Assembly (NCBI GenBank): GCA_963978895.1
Contig: OZ022240.1
Coordinates: 19,405,483-19,469,482, forward strand
From: Erpobdella octoculata
Taxonomy: Eukaryota > Annelida > Clitellata > Hirudinida > Erpobdellidae
Direction: 5' to 3'
DNA: 64,000 bases
The notes beneath the pieces were generated by a model that was not told where the DNA came from, made no database searches, and saw only the letters and a list, made by a program, of their open reading frames with translations. A program made the translations under genes and the position numbers. The first letter of the stretch is position 1, and every line of letters starts with the position of its first letter. Of this stretch, positions 15,828 to 26,906 are shown piece after piece.

Positions 15828-17805
15828 GTGAGTTGAATCTAGTTCTTTTAACATGCTTTCATTAACTATTTATTATTTAAAAATTTAGAGACAAACCATT
15901 ATATATAAATTAAAGAAATATAACGATAATAACGACAAAAACCTTTACCGTTATAGTAAGTACAAACATCTTTTGTTTACTATTTTCCAGGTAATATTTT
16001 TACAATACGAAGTTGCTGTCAAATTTTATCACTGTCTTAAAAGCATGTGTCTAATTTTTTTTAATTAAATTTTATCTGGTATATGTCAAACACACACTTT
16101 CTATACCACATTTCCTATTCATTTTTACTCGCTATATGTTTCACTAACTAACCTTTTTTCTTATTCTACGTTTGTTTTCTTGACTGTATCTGGCCATTTA
16201 CAAAATAGCTAGCCATATTATCGTCGAACTTGGCCCTCCAAAAAGGGCCTGTCAAATCCTTTTATGCCATCATAATGAAGCTGTCATAATAAATTATCTC
16301 AAAAAAAGATTGACCATGAAAAGCCTTCATATGATTAGTTCGCATAATTATATTTTCTACTTTTTATCCGATTACGCATTATCGATGTTCGTATCTATAT
16401 AAAAATCTAGAATTATATGCCACATTTAATTTGCTTTCTTCTGCGAATAAAATTGCTAAGAAAGTTAAAAATAAGTACAATTATATCCGTTAGTTCTGTT
16501 TTAGCGAAACTTTTATATTTTCAACCGGTAAACACAACAACTATTTTGTAATAATAGTTATTTATTTTTGTTAAGTTACACACAAAAAAAACAAATTTTA
16601 ATTATTAACTGGAAAACAAAATATTTTTGAACAATCGCACATGCGAATGATGAACTCGATTCGACTGATCATTGATTAATTCAAAAACTTATGAAATAAG
16701 GCCTGCCATTTGAAGAATGTATTTCTCACTGGACGTGGTCAGATTGGGCGATTTTTCAATCTTGAATGACCAAAGAACATCTGACATGTTGAGAAACGCT
16801 ACGAAAGAAAGCAGGCTTTCCATGTTGTAGATTGTTTTCTTTCACTTGTTTTTAAAGTTTATATGTGTAATAAAATATAATACTTTTAATATTTGATGGT
16901 TAAACTTTTTAAATCTTTTTTATTTGTTTAAACGTTTCATATTTTACCGTAACAAAAATTATATTTCTGCTCCACGTCTTCTTTCCGGTTCCATCTTTAC
17001 AATTTTACAGTTTTCCATTCATTGCATGAGATATTGTCGGGAGATGCCGTCGTAGTCGTTATGTTTCTGTGTATGCTTACGTCTTTCTCTCTTTCTTTAA
17101 TTATTTATGTTTATGTGCGGGCTGCTTCTCTTTCTTACAAAAATGTAACAAAAAACATATGAACAGCCTCAGTGGGGCTGGTGATATTAGAGGGGCGTGG
17201 GTTGGTTGGTGGGAGATGGGTGGGGGATGGGTGGGGGTAGGTGGATGGATGAAAGAGTGAAAGGGTGAGAAGTGTTTCAACATGAATAACTGATGAGCAT
17301 AAAATCTTCTTAAAATTTCAAACGCAACTTCTTTCATCTGACTGCATTATTGTACTCTTACTTCAGTCTCCTCCACAATATCACCAACAAAGGCTCTTAC
17401 TAATTCCATCGAGGGAGACAATTGATAATAATTCGATAGTTACTCCTTTCAGCCCAACAAAATGATGAGCCTAATTGTTATAGCAAAGAGGCAAAAAATG
17501 AAAAAACAGCAATAAAAAACAAAATCAAAACGTTGCATTGAAGGTTTTCGGTTTTTTTGTCATGTTTAAATTATCTCTGTCTATTTATTACAGTATGTTC
17601 AGTAATTTCCATAATTTAGTATAATTATTGCAGAACATAAATTCAAATAAGTTATTTCAAGACACTAGCTGAGTAAATTATCAATTGGCTAAACATTAAC
17701 AAATTCTGGGAGCACCTGATAGCCATTCGGGAAAGGCAGGATTTTGTAAAAAAAAAGTTGTAAAACAAAAAGCAGAAGAGCATAGGCTTTTAAAAATAAA
17801 AGATC

Positions 17806-18010
17806 TCTGACTACCCCCTCTGCCCCGTTTATTAAGTATTTTTATAGTGAAAGTGCATAGGGTCTTTGAAAAATTTTGAGAAAAGTACCTCTGACTACCC
17901 CGCTCCCAATCAACAGCTATTTTTGGAGTGAAAAGTGCATATTGTTTTCAAAAAATGTTGAGAAAAATACCTCTGACCACCGTTCTGGTCATCAGCTATT
18001 TTTAGAGAAA
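17806..18010. repeat. Three tandem units of about 80-95 bp
   Basis: Units begin near 17806, 17888 and 17966, each with CTCTGACTACCCC-like, then AGCTATTTTT, then AAAGTGCAT segments. Inverted relatives occur inside the foldback element at about 38690-38910 and near 40300-40380, so the unit belongs to a dispersed element family. Confidence 0.6.
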
Positions 18011-19069
18011 AAGGTAAGGATTTAGACGGAGAATTATTTGAAATGTTTGAATTTTTAAAAATCTTTGCCCTCAAATTTTTCTAAATGTTTTGCCAATTAT
18101 CATTTGTGTAGATTTTAATAAAGGGTTATTTTGAGTTTAATTTTTTAAAGCAATTTGGGGTTTAAATACATTACAAAATTAGATATATTTTTCACAAAAA
18201 CGCTTTGCGTTTAATGAAAAAACTGTTTGACCCCTCGACTCCTAATGGGGCAATGTAACTTGTGCTGAAAATCATTTGTCGGCAAGACGCCTCCTTTGGC
18301 TCCCCTTTTTCTTGTTCTGCATACGCCAGTGGCTTGTTTAGTATAACAAAAGTGAAGTATTTCCATCTCATCTGTCGATTGTTGTTCAGTTCACGTGCAT
18401 TTCTTTATTTTTTCCATTTAAAGGCTCAAAAGTAGTAAATAAAAACAAATAAAAAAATTTTTAAACCGCGCTTACTTATATTGAAAATGCACTAACAAAT
18501 GAAACGTACAAACGTCGTTTTTCACAGATTTTTTATAATTTGTTATCCGGCAGTTTCTAATTTTTTGCAACTAATTTTATGATAATTATAAGTCTATAAA
18601 GGAGAAAAACATTTACCAGAGTTTTAAAAATACTTGATATGTGAAGTGTGTGAGGATGGAAAGTTTAAGAAGTTTTTGAATCAATATGAAAGAAGCCAAA
18701 GTTTATAATTTATGTTTTTAAATAAACTTAAAACTGATGGTTTTCTTTTTCAAAACCAAAATTGTAATTTTTTTTTTAAATTTCATAAAGTTGTATTCTA
18801 TATCTTAGAAACATTTTGTTCAATCGACCTGAGAAGTTAATAGAATGCAATATCGTTGACAACAAATCATTAAGTTTAACTTAACTGCGTTAACTTTTAG
18901 CTTGATTGGATGACGGTAAGTATGTTTTTTAACCAGGTAACCAACGGACGCTTCATGGTAGCAAGCAATCACGGCAAAGTTAATATTACGGATTAAAAAA
19001 AATAATGTTAATTATCGAGAAAAGTCTTTTTAATGAAATAAAAATTCTGCTAACCTTAATATTCCAGTT

Positions 19070-19300
19070 CCTCATTTTTATTATAAGCAGGCCGTTTTTT
19101 TATGCATATAACGCGCACTCCGACAGGCCTGGAAAGGTCATAAAAAAGGACGTTTCTTTATCAATCAGAAAATGTAAATATGTAAAATTTATTTTCAATA
19201 ATATGTAGAATACATTTTACCAATCAAAAAGTGTTTATATTATAAAGCCCCTCTCCAGGCCTTCATAGTTGAGCGTTATATGCGAAAATACGATTTAAGT
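19070..19300. repeat. Imperfect palindromic element, about 230 bp
   Basis: GCATATAACGCG..AGGCCTGGA on the left (19100-19137) is mirrored on the right (about 19240-19285, TCCAGGCCT..GCGTTATATGC). It looks like a MITE or foldback repeat; no target duplication was defined. Confidence 0.5.
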
Positions 19301-19324
19301 TTATTTTCTTACATAGTGCATATC

Positions 19325-19745
19325 TATGCATGTGCATATATGTACATATACGTTTAAAATATATAAATATACAGTTGTACAGCTATGTGTACAATTTTGT
19401 GTACATGATGTATTTTACCAACATTTAATTATTAGTAATTTTTCTTATAATAGTTTATAGTTTTTTACACCAGGTGTTTTAAGACTGAAATGGCTGTATG
19501 TAGGAAGCACCTAAGTACTTCCTGTCGTGGATCATAATTTGATCTTTTTAACTTTTTCCTCCTCCTTTCTCCAGGCTTGGGACTGGCTCCCAATTAGCGA
19601 GACGGAGTTTAATTATTATTAGTAATGTGATCTATTATTAGTAATGTGATATGTGCATACACGTTTAAAATATATAAATATACAGTTGTACAATTTTGTG
19701 GACATAATGTATTTTACCAACATTTAATTATTAGTAATGTGATCT
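19325..19745. repeat. Direct duplication of about 100 bp
   Basis: The block starting ACGTTTAAAATATATAAATA at about 19350 and running to TTTAATTATTAGTAAT recurs at about 19660-19738 with few differences. Confidence 0.65.
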
Positions 19746-20119
19746 CTGTGTTTACATATCACATGTGACATATAAATAGAGCATTACATAAAAATAAAGT
19801 AAATAACATCTGCTATGCTTCATTTGACACAAAATCTGCAGGTACCAATTTGTTCCGCTTTTGTTTTCGTTTTTCCTTCTAGCTTTCATGTTGGTTGCCT
19901 GTCAAAAGAAGATAAAAAAGGGCTGAAAAAAAGTATGGATCCAATACAATACATATTTATTCGTTTATTTATGAAAACAAGGGACATGCCGCCCATGTGC
20001 ACACAAAACTAGATTAAAAACAAAAGAAAAATTGAGTACTAAGAATACTAAATTCAGTTCTGAGATAAAATGTTTACATATTTATACAAAATTCTATTTA
20101 AAAAGTTTCTATCCAGAAG

Positions 20120-20702
20120 TGAATTTGAATTGTCGGGCAGAGCGTAGTTATGTTGACGTTGCCGTAAATTATATTCATGGTCGGCAGACCCAGCTTGGAG
20201 AAGACCGCGAAGCATGTGATTCGGACACATTTGGATTTGTTTGAACAGCGCACCATCAGCTACCTCACACTGTTGCTCAAATGTGCAAAAGTCAGTCGGA
20301 CAAAAGCCAGCACGGATTCATTTTGCCAAGTAGTTTTCGAGCCGATCTTGGTCCGCAGCACTAGTTAATCCCCACCAGGCAGGGGAAGCATATGTCAGCC
20401 TGGATATGATCACCGACCGGAAAACTGCATGGAGAACTGTTTCGTTTGCTCCATGGGCACGCAAAGTTTGTAGGGCAAACAGCGTTCGTGCGCATGTAGA
20501 TACGACCTCATCAATGTGATGTTGCACTGAGAAATTATTGAAAAGTGTCACCCCCAGTATCTTTATTTTATCATATCGGGTGATACCAGGAATGCAATGC
20601 GGTAGAACAATGGAGCGCCTGGTTCTTGGTTTCCGTTTCCGGAAGACTATTTCAAATGTTTTAGAATTGTTACTTCAGACGCTCATCCCAGTTAACTTAA
20701 CT
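20120..20702 (-). pseudogene. LINE reverse transcriptase C-terminal relic
   Basis: The minus strand encodes RT post-catalytic sequence: ILGVTLFNNFSVQHHIDEVV, CARTLFALQTLRAHG, then RLTYASPAWWGLTSAADQDR, the thumb and C-terminal region of a Jockey/CR1-group LINE. Several frameshifts follow toward 20120. It lies in receptor intron A-B, antisense to the gene. Confidence 0.75.
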
Positions 20703-20865
20703 ATATATCGTTATAAAATACAAACGTTTCTTGGCTATGATGTATATCTTCAGATAAAAACACAAAATAATTCAAATTTTAGTCGTTTTAACTGTTGCAT
20801 ACATCGACACACTTGTGATATTTATGAAAAAATTTATCTTATTAAAATAAATAATTTATTCTCAG

Positions 20866-21075
20866 GAAGTTCCGTTTGTCATGTTGAGAAGTGACTACAA
20901 GAACAGAACTGGAAATACGGAACAACATCACGGATATGCACTGGACCTTCTCAGAGAGTTGTCTCGCGAACTCTCCTTCGGCTACGAGATTGTCGTGGCA
21001 TCGGATGACGTCATTAATTATTGCTGTGGCGTCGCGCGTCGGCATGGTAACGTTATCTCGATGGTCATGAACGGA
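20866..21075 (+). CDS. Ionotropic glutamate receptor-like subunit, exon B (S1, first part)
   Basis: This 70-codon, phase 0-0 exon lies between acceptor TTCTCAG and donor GTTAGT. It starts EVPFVMLRSDY, then GYALDLLRELSRELSFGYEI. This is the S1 lobe start of the ligand-binding domain of AMPA/kainate-type receptors (canonical form: EPFVM..., GYCIDLL..., FxYEI). The distal part (SDDVINYCCGVARRHGNVIS) is diverged from the usual DGKYG...WNGMVGEL region. The exon end NG joins the next exon in phase. Confidence 0.88.
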
Positions 21076-21507
21076 GTTAGTAGCAGATGTGAAAAATTGT
21101 TTTTTAATCTTAGTTTTTATTGGTTACCAATTATAATTTAGAATTGTTTTATTATAATTATAATTATAATTATAATTATAATTATAGTTATTATTATTAT
21201 AATTATAATTATAATTATTGAAATAAAAAATGTTGTTATTGTTGTTGGTACGCGAAGTATTTTTTCTTCTTGTGTCAAGAGGAAATGAATAGATGTTCCT
21301 TGAAACCGTGAAACAATGTCTTCATGTACAAATAATAATTAAATACTTTCACATTTTAATTCAATTTAGTACCTTGAACATTTTGTTTAAGTGTTTACAT
21401 TTCTTATTTTTATTATGTAAAATCAATAAATAATTTATAGCGAAAATGCCTCTTATACAAAATAAGAAAATCGGAATTGAATTTTACAACTGTGTTATTT
21501 TAAATAG
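21076..21507 (+). other. Receptor intron B-C with AATTAT repeats
   Basis: A 432-bp intron. It contains a palindromic (ATTATA)n-type run at 21146-21222 and no other feature. Confidence 0.7.
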
Positions 21508-22103
21508 ACCTCGTCTCTAGCCTTGCCTTTTGCTCAAACATCAACGAATGATAACATTCTGGACTTAACGATACCCTTATTCAGTACCACTTGGTCTGTT
21601 TTAATTCTACGAAGAACTCCTCGAAACAACGATCAGTTTCAATTCAACGTTTTGTCAAATTGGCTTTGGCCGGTTGCATTTGTCGAGCCCTTTGCTCCAT
21701 TTGTGTGGCTAGTAGTTGCCGGCTCAGTTCTGTTAGCTTCAACTTGTCTGTATTTTTTAGAACAACTCGACTTGCTCAGACCATCAGAAGAACGTCAAAT
21801 TAGCCCACAAAATGATACTCATTGGTCATACAATTGTTGTCTTAGTTGTTGGACTATGCAAAACTTTCAGCCAGAAAACGAGCCAGAATTCAACAAGAAC
21901 ACCGGTTTTGTTAGTCCTACTGAAATCGTAGAACGATCAGCTGTTAGCTTCTCTGGCAGAGAAAACAGCTGCTTTGGTGGCTACCCGTGCTGCTGCTGCA
22001 ACAACTGTCGAAAACTTTATCAATCACCAGCTGCGATAGCAACATCATGTGAAACAAAACTAGATGGAAAGCTCAACAATTTGGAGTTTTCCCAGTGCCT
22101 CTG
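21508..22103 (+). CDS. Ionotropic glutamate receptor-like subunit, exon C (S1 end, M1, long Cys-rich linker)
   Basis: 596 bp, phase 0 in and phase 2 out; donor GTAAGA. It opens LALPFAQTSTNDNILDLTIP, matching the S1 block that normally reads APLTIT..RE..IDFS. The position of the glutamate-binding Arg seems to be Asn here. It continues WSVLILRRTP, then M1 (VAFVEPFAPFVWLVVAGSVL and following), which matches the conserved LEPF..VW segment. After M1 comes an unusually long linker of about 110 residues, including GYPCCCCNNCRK, where other subunits have about 20-30. It ends LEFSQCLW, the start of the re-entrant pore loop, completed in the next exon. No stop until past the donor. Confidence 0.88.
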
Positions 22104-22375
22104 GTAAGAAATGGCTTCTAAAAACGTTTTGTAATTTATTAATATAATGCTTATTTTTAAATAATTAGATATATAAAATAATGTATTAGTAGGAATATAA
22201 ATAATGGTTTTGGTAGATATTTAAAATAATGTATCAGTAGAATAAATGATGAATTTTATAAGTTGGGAATCGGTTAGATAATGTTGATGGCGTAATTACG
22301 AATTGCGTCAAATTCTATATTAAAAAATGATATATGACAATGAAATTGTGACGGACGATGATAATTAACACTCAG

Positions 22376-22471
22376 GATTGTTGTGACGATGATGACGTTG
22401 AGAGATTTTAATTCTCCAATCAGACTGCTTCACCGAACTACAACCGGTCGAATATTCAGTCTGCTTTTGAG
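22376..22471 (+). CDS. Ionotropic glutamate receptor-like subunit, exon D (pore loop microexon)
   Basis: 96 bp, phase 2-2, between acceptor ACACTCAG and donor GTTTGA. Joining exon C directly to exon E would create TGA at the junction; this exon restores TGG and the reading frame. It encodes IVVTMMTLRDFNSPIRLLHR, then TTTGRIFSLLLR. The latter corresponds to the S-x-GR block between pore loop and M3 in glutamate receptors. The usual Q/R/N-site and QQG sequence of the pore is not conserved. It lies 20 bp upstream of a TAG microsatellite. Based on phase and motif position; RNA evidence would settle it. Confidence 0.7.
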
Positions 22472-22492
22472 GTTTGATTAAAATAGTCGTAG

Positions 22493-22600
22493 TAGTAGTT
22501 GTTGTAGTAGTAGTAGTAGTAGTAGTAATAGTAGTAGTAGTAGTAGTAGTAGTAGTATTCGACGTAGAAGTAGTAGTAGTTGTTATAGTAGTAGTAGTAA

Positions 22601-22642
<42 letters not shown>

Positions 22643-22680
22643 TAGTAGTAGTAGTGGTAGTAGTAGTAGTAGTAGTAGCG
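22493..22680. repeat. Interrupted (TAG)n microsatellite in receptor intron D-E
   Basis: TAG/GTA units with TTG, TAA and GAC interruptions, close behind the exon D donor. Confidence 0.93.
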
Positions 22681-22825
22681 TAGCGGTAGCGGTAGCGGTA
22701 GCGGTAGCGGTAGCGGTAGCGGTAGCGGTAGCGGTAGCGGTAGCGGTAGCGGTAGCGGCAGTGGTAGCGGTAGCGGTAGCGGTAGCGGTAGCGGTAGCGG
22801 TAGCGGTAGCGGTAGCGGTAGCGGC
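22680..22825. repeat. (GGTAGC)n hexanucleotide array
   Basis: About 24 hexamer units with one or two GGCAGT variants, probably derived from the adjoining TAG run. Confidence 0.95.
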
Positions 22826-23030
22826 AGTGGTAGTGACAGTAGTAGTTGTTGTAGTTGTTGTTATTGTTCTTGTTGTTGTCGTTGTAATGACATGAATAAT
22901 AAGAATAAATTAATACTGATGATGACAAAATATATGCGTTACAGAGTTACGATTCATCATTTAAAAACAAATGCAAACAATTAAAGATATCATAACTTTA
23001 TAACAGAATTATTTATTTATTGTTTTGCAG

Positions 23031-23744
23031 ATCATTTGCCTTAATAACTATTGCAAGTTATGCCTCGAGTCTTTCTTTCACATTCAATAATACCAATGAA
23101 GAGAATAATAAACAATCGGCTTATTCACATCTCTTTCTCACAGCCGCGAATGAATTCCTTTCTGGAAAGCACAACTGGAAATTTTATATGCCTTCTCGGC
23201 AGATTGGAAAATTCCTTTTTGATTCGGAGGATGAAAAAGATTTAAGAAACGTTTTACATGAAAATAAAAATGATGAAGTTAGAATGAAAAGAGAAGTTTG
23301 GATAAAGTTGATGCAGTCAAACCGAATTATTTATATTGATGAACTTAAAATAGAGAATCCATTGAATGCGAGTCATTTCAACTCAACACACAAAACTCAT
23401 CTAGAAAGTTATTTATTGCTTGAGAAACTTAAACAAATTATGGACGGTTTTTCAGCGAAAGAAAATAATATCGAAAAAGAAGAAGAAGCAATATTAAGCG
23501 TTGACAGTTCAATTGTGTTGCTCTGGCATGCGGCTGCTCTTGAATATCTGTCTTTCAAGAGAAGGTGCTTTCACGATGACCAGCAATTTCTTGTAAGCAT
23601 CGAACACGCGCCAGTCAGTAGCGATTATAAAAATAAAATTCACTTTTCAATCGCTCTTGCTCAAGGAACTTCATTAAAAAATGAACTGAATGCTGGCATT
23701 TTAAAACTGAGAGAGAAAGGAGTTCTTGAGGTTCTGGAAAGAAG
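23031..23744 (+). CDS. Ionotropic glutamate receptor-like subunit, exon E (M3 and S2)
   Basis: 714 bp, phase 2-2, between acceptor TTTTGCAG and donor GTAATT. It opens with M3: SFALITIASYASSLSFTF. The usual SYTANLAAF gate motif is replaced by SYASSLSF. The S2 lobe follows, with DSSIVLLW near the middle. The end is typical of glutamate receptors: IHFSIALAQGTSLKNELNAG (canonical YGIALPKGSPLRD..), then ILKLREKGVLEVLERR leading to the usual Trp at the next exon. Confidence 0.88.
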
Positions 23745-23839
23745 GTAATTAATGCTAATTTTTAAACAATTAAACCGTAAAAACTTTGTTTTTCACAAGT
23801 CCTTTATATTTTGTAATTCGGAAGCTTTGATGATGATAA

Positions 23840-23845
<6 letters not shown>

Positions 23846-23920
<75 letters not shown>
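23846..23920. repeat. (TA)n microsatellite
   Basis: TA run in receptor intron E-F. Confidence 0.95.
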
Positions 23921-23924
<4 letters not shown>

Positions 23925-24058
23925 CTTTTTTAAACCAACGCTTGTAAACTAATGTACAACAGGGTAAAACATAATATTGAAGTGTAAATATTGACATTTT
24001 TTGAATTAAATGTTACGTTTAGTAGATAAGAGAGTTGGGCGTCATCAATCTATATATA

Positions 24059-24170
24059 CTAGTGGTTTTGCCCGTCCCAAGAACGGATGTTTCAAAATTA
24101 CAATGAACTCTGGATACATTTTTTGGATTAATATATGTTTATTAATTATTTTGTTATTTATTTATTTATT
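24059..24170 (-). mobile_element. Helitron-like 3' end (third terminal type)
   Basis: On the minus strand: CCGT-TCTTGGG-ACGG hairpin, spacer GCAAAACCA, CTAG (24059-24062), host T. Only the terminus is recognisable before the TTCA array. Confidence 0.5.
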
Positions 24171-24176
24171 TAATTA

Positions 24177-25077
24177 TTTATTCATTCACTCATTCATTCA
24201 TTCATTCATTCATTCATTCATTCATTCATTCATTCATTCATTCATTCATTCATTCATTCATTCATTCATTCATTCATTCATTCATTCATTCATTCATTCA
24301 TTCATTCATTCATTCATTCATTCATTCATTCATTCATTCATTCATTCATTCATTCATTCATTCATTCATTCATTCATTCATTCATTCATTCATTCATTCA
24401 TTCATTCATTCATTCATTCATTCATTCATTCATTCATTCATTCATTCATTCATTCATTCATTCATTCATTCATTCATTCATTCATTCATTCATTCATTCA
24501 TTCATTCATTCATTCATTCATTCATTCATTCATTCATTCATTCATTCATTCATTCATTCATTCATTCATTCATTCATTCATTCATTCATTCATTCATTCA
24601 TTCATTCATTCATTCATTCATTCATTCATTCATTCATTCATTCATTCATTCATTCATTCATTCATTCATTCATTCATTCATTCATTCATTCATTCATTCA
24701 TTCATTCATTCATTCATTCATTCATTCATTCATTCATTCATTCATTCATTCATTCATTCATTCATTCATTCATTCATTCATTCATTCATTCATTCATTCA
24801 TTCATTCATTCATTCATTCATTCATTCATTCATTCATTCATTCATTCATTCATTCATTCATTCATTCATTCATTCATTCATTCATTCATTCATTCATTCA
24901 TTCATTCATTCATTCATTCATTCATTCATTCATTCATTCATTCATTCATTCATTCATTCATTCATTCATTCATTCATTCATTCATTCATTCATTCATTCA
25001 TTCATTCATTCATTCATTCATTCATTCATTCATTCATTCATTCATTCATTCATTCATTCATTCATTCATTCATTCAT
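24177..25077. repeat. (TTCA)n tetranucleotide array, about 900 bp
   Basis: About 225 almost perfect units with one early TCAC variant. The Ser-Phe-Ile-His frame through it is repeat translation. Confidence 0.97.
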
Positions 25078-25084
25078 TTTTATC

Positions 25085-25215
25085 GTTTTTCTCTAGCTCC
25101 CGTTTAATTCCCCGTTTTCTCTCCCGCTCCCGGTCGCTTTCCCATTCCCGCTTGCTCTCCCACTCCCGGTCGCTTTCCCGCTCCCGGTCACTTTCCCGAT
25201 TCCGGTCGCTTTCCG
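25085..25215 (-). mobile_element. Pyrimidine-rich minisatellite fragment of the GA-rich Helitron family
   Basis: Units of CTCCCGGTCGCTTTCC type, matching the minisatellite at 430-700 and 28930-29150. No terminus in this piece. Confidence 0.6.
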
Positions 25216-25590
25216 CCCCATCTATCTCTTATAATTTGTAATAACGCGCAATCGGTCACATTATGCAAGACTGGGAGGCAAGTCATCGATTTCTTAATAT
25301 TAAGAACTTCATTAGCAAGTAATGCCTGTTACGCAATTTTAAACAGTGCTTCGAAACTTATGCAATGATCATGCATAGGCACTTTTGGCCCGGAAGGTTT
25401 TTTGGCCCCCTGAGCCGGGGGATCGGAGAAGGAGTCCAAACCTTCTTAACTTTTTCCCCTTCTTAACTTTCCAGGCCAAAAGTTCCTATGTACGACCATT
25501 GAAGGTAATTGCGTAATAAAATTCAAATTTTGTTTACGTAACAACGTTTGAAGGCTTCAAACAACTTTTAGCAAATCTATTTTACGTTTT
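25216..25590. other. Dispersed-repeat interior with a small palindrome
   Basis: 25380-25500 has inverted GCACTTTTGGCC..GGAAGGTT and AACTTTCC..GGCCAAAAGT arms. 25530-25625 (ACGTAACAACGTTTGAAGGC, then TATTTTACGTTTTATGGGCT) recurs near 32000-32100 inverted and at 50880-50945, so it is internal Helitron-family sequence. Confidence 0.5.
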
Positions 25591-25678
25591 ATGGGCTAAA
25601 TTAAGTTATGAAAGAGTAGAAAAAAAATGAGCGCGAGCGGGAACGGAAACGGGAGAGCAAGCGGGAAGGAAACGGGAG

Positions 25679-25765
25679 CATGTATGTATGTATGTATGTA
25701 TGTATGTATGTATGTATGTATGTATGTATGTATGTATGTATGTATGTATGTATGTATGTATGTAT
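25679..25765. repeat. (ATGT)n array
   Basis: About 21 tetranucleotide units inside the Helitron copy. Confidence 0.96.
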
Positions 25766-25933
25766 ATAGGTATATTATTTCTGCATTGCTACACCATTCA
25801 TCCGATCGTAATGAAATTTTCACACAACCTTGAGAGTCAAGGGTAATCAAATATAGAGAAAAAAATTTCAAATACGTCCCAAAATGAGCGGAGCGGGGCG
25901 GGTGAGCGAGCGGGAAATATATATATATATATA

Positions 25934-26522
25934 TGTATGTGCCTATGTATGTGTGTATGTATGTATGTATGTATGTATGTATGTATGTATGTATGTATGT
26001 ATGTATGTATGTATGTATGTATGTATGTATGTATGTATGTATGTATGTATGTATGTATGTATGTATGTATGTATGTATGTATGTATGTATGTATGTATGT
26101 ATGTATGTATGTATGTATGTATGTATGTATGTATGTATGTATGTATGTATGTATGTATGTATGTATGTATGTATGTATGTATGTATGTATGTATGTATGT
26201 ATGTATGTATGTATGTATGTATGTATGTATGTATGTATGTATGTATGTATGTATGTATGTATGTATGTATGTATGTATGTATGTATGTATGTATGTATGT
26301 ATGTATGTATGTATGTATGCATGTATGTATGTGCGTATGTATGTGTGTATGTATGTATGTGTATGTGCATGTATGTGTGTCTGTGTGTGTGTTTATGTAT
26401 GTATGTATGTGTCTATGTATGTATTTGTATGTGCATGTATGTGTGTTTGTGTGTGTGTTTATGTATGTATGTCTGTGTGTGTGTTTATGTATGTATGTAT
26501 GTATGTATGTATGTATGTATGT
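25934..26522. repeat. (ATGT)n array with degenerate GTGT-rich right half
   Basis: Nearly pure ATGT to about 26330, then imperfect GTGTATGT/GTGTTTAT variants. Confidence 0.96.
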
Positions 26523-26559
26523 GTTTTTTACAATATTTCGGTACTAAATGCTCATTCAA

Positions 26560-26711
26560 AGTATGTATGTATGTATGTATGTATGTATGTATGTATGTAT
26601 GTATGTATGTATGTATGTTTGTATGTATGTATGTATGTATGTATGTATGTATGTATGTATGTATGTATGTATGTATGTATGTATGTATGTATGTATGTAT
26701 GTATGTATGTA
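26560..26711. repeat. (ATGT)n array
   Basis: About 37 units with one TTTG variant. Confidence 0.96.
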
Positions 26712-26906
26712 GAATCGGATCTAGGGGGGGGGAACTGAGAGCGAAAAAATGAGCGGGAAAGCGACAGGGAACGGATAACGACCGGGAGCGGTAGCGCAAG
26801 CGGGAAGGAAACGGGAGCGAAAAAGAAAGGCATTAGGTAAAACTCTAAAAACCCCGGGCAACGCCGGGTGCCCCCGCTAGTAAATATATAAATATATATA
26901 CATATA

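Larger units (their letters stand above)
15828..20865 (+). other. Receptor intron A-B, 5.0 kb
   Basis: Donor GTGAGT at 15828 and acceptor TTCTCAG at 20865. It holds an 80-95 bp tandem repeat (17806-18010), a palindromic block (19070-19300), a 100-bp duplication (19325-19745) and a minus-strand LINE relic (20120-20702). The G-rich GGTGGGT/GGATGGGTGG tract at 17200-17260 is simple sequence. I saw nothing recognisable in 15828-17190 or 18320-19060. Confidence 0.7.
25591..26880 (+). mobile_element. GA-rich Helitron copy expanded by (TATG)n arrays
   Basis: GA-rich minisatellite patches at 25627-25678, 25884-25918 and 26740-26820 are interspersed with (ATGT)n runs. 25790-25840 has the family's conserved block (GCATTGCTACACCATTCATC, then CGATCGTAATGAAATTTTCA). 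The 3' end has CCCGGGCAACGCCGGG, a short spacer, CTAG at 26877-26880 and host T. Tyr-Val-Cys-Met frames are repeat translation. Confidence 0.65.

Noticed and set aside
17281..17310. Second hammerhead (CTGATGAG present)
   Set aside because: No GAAA at the right distance and no pairing stems.
17101..17337. Open frames with Pro-Thr-His repeats near the GGTGGGT tract
   Set aside because: Derived from a G-rich simple repeat inside a receptor intron; no domain.
22104..23030. Direct splicing of receptor exon C to exon E, making the gene a pseudogene (TGA at the junction)
   Set aside because: A phase 2-2 exon with the expected pore-M3 linker (TTTGRI) fits at 22376-22471 and removes the stop.
24010..25107. 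365-codon Ser-Phe-Ile-His repeat frame
   Set aside because: Translation of (TTCA)n with no start context or flanking domain.
25884..26752. Tyr-Val-Cys-Met repeat frames
   Set aside because: Translation of (ATGT)n; open in three frames.
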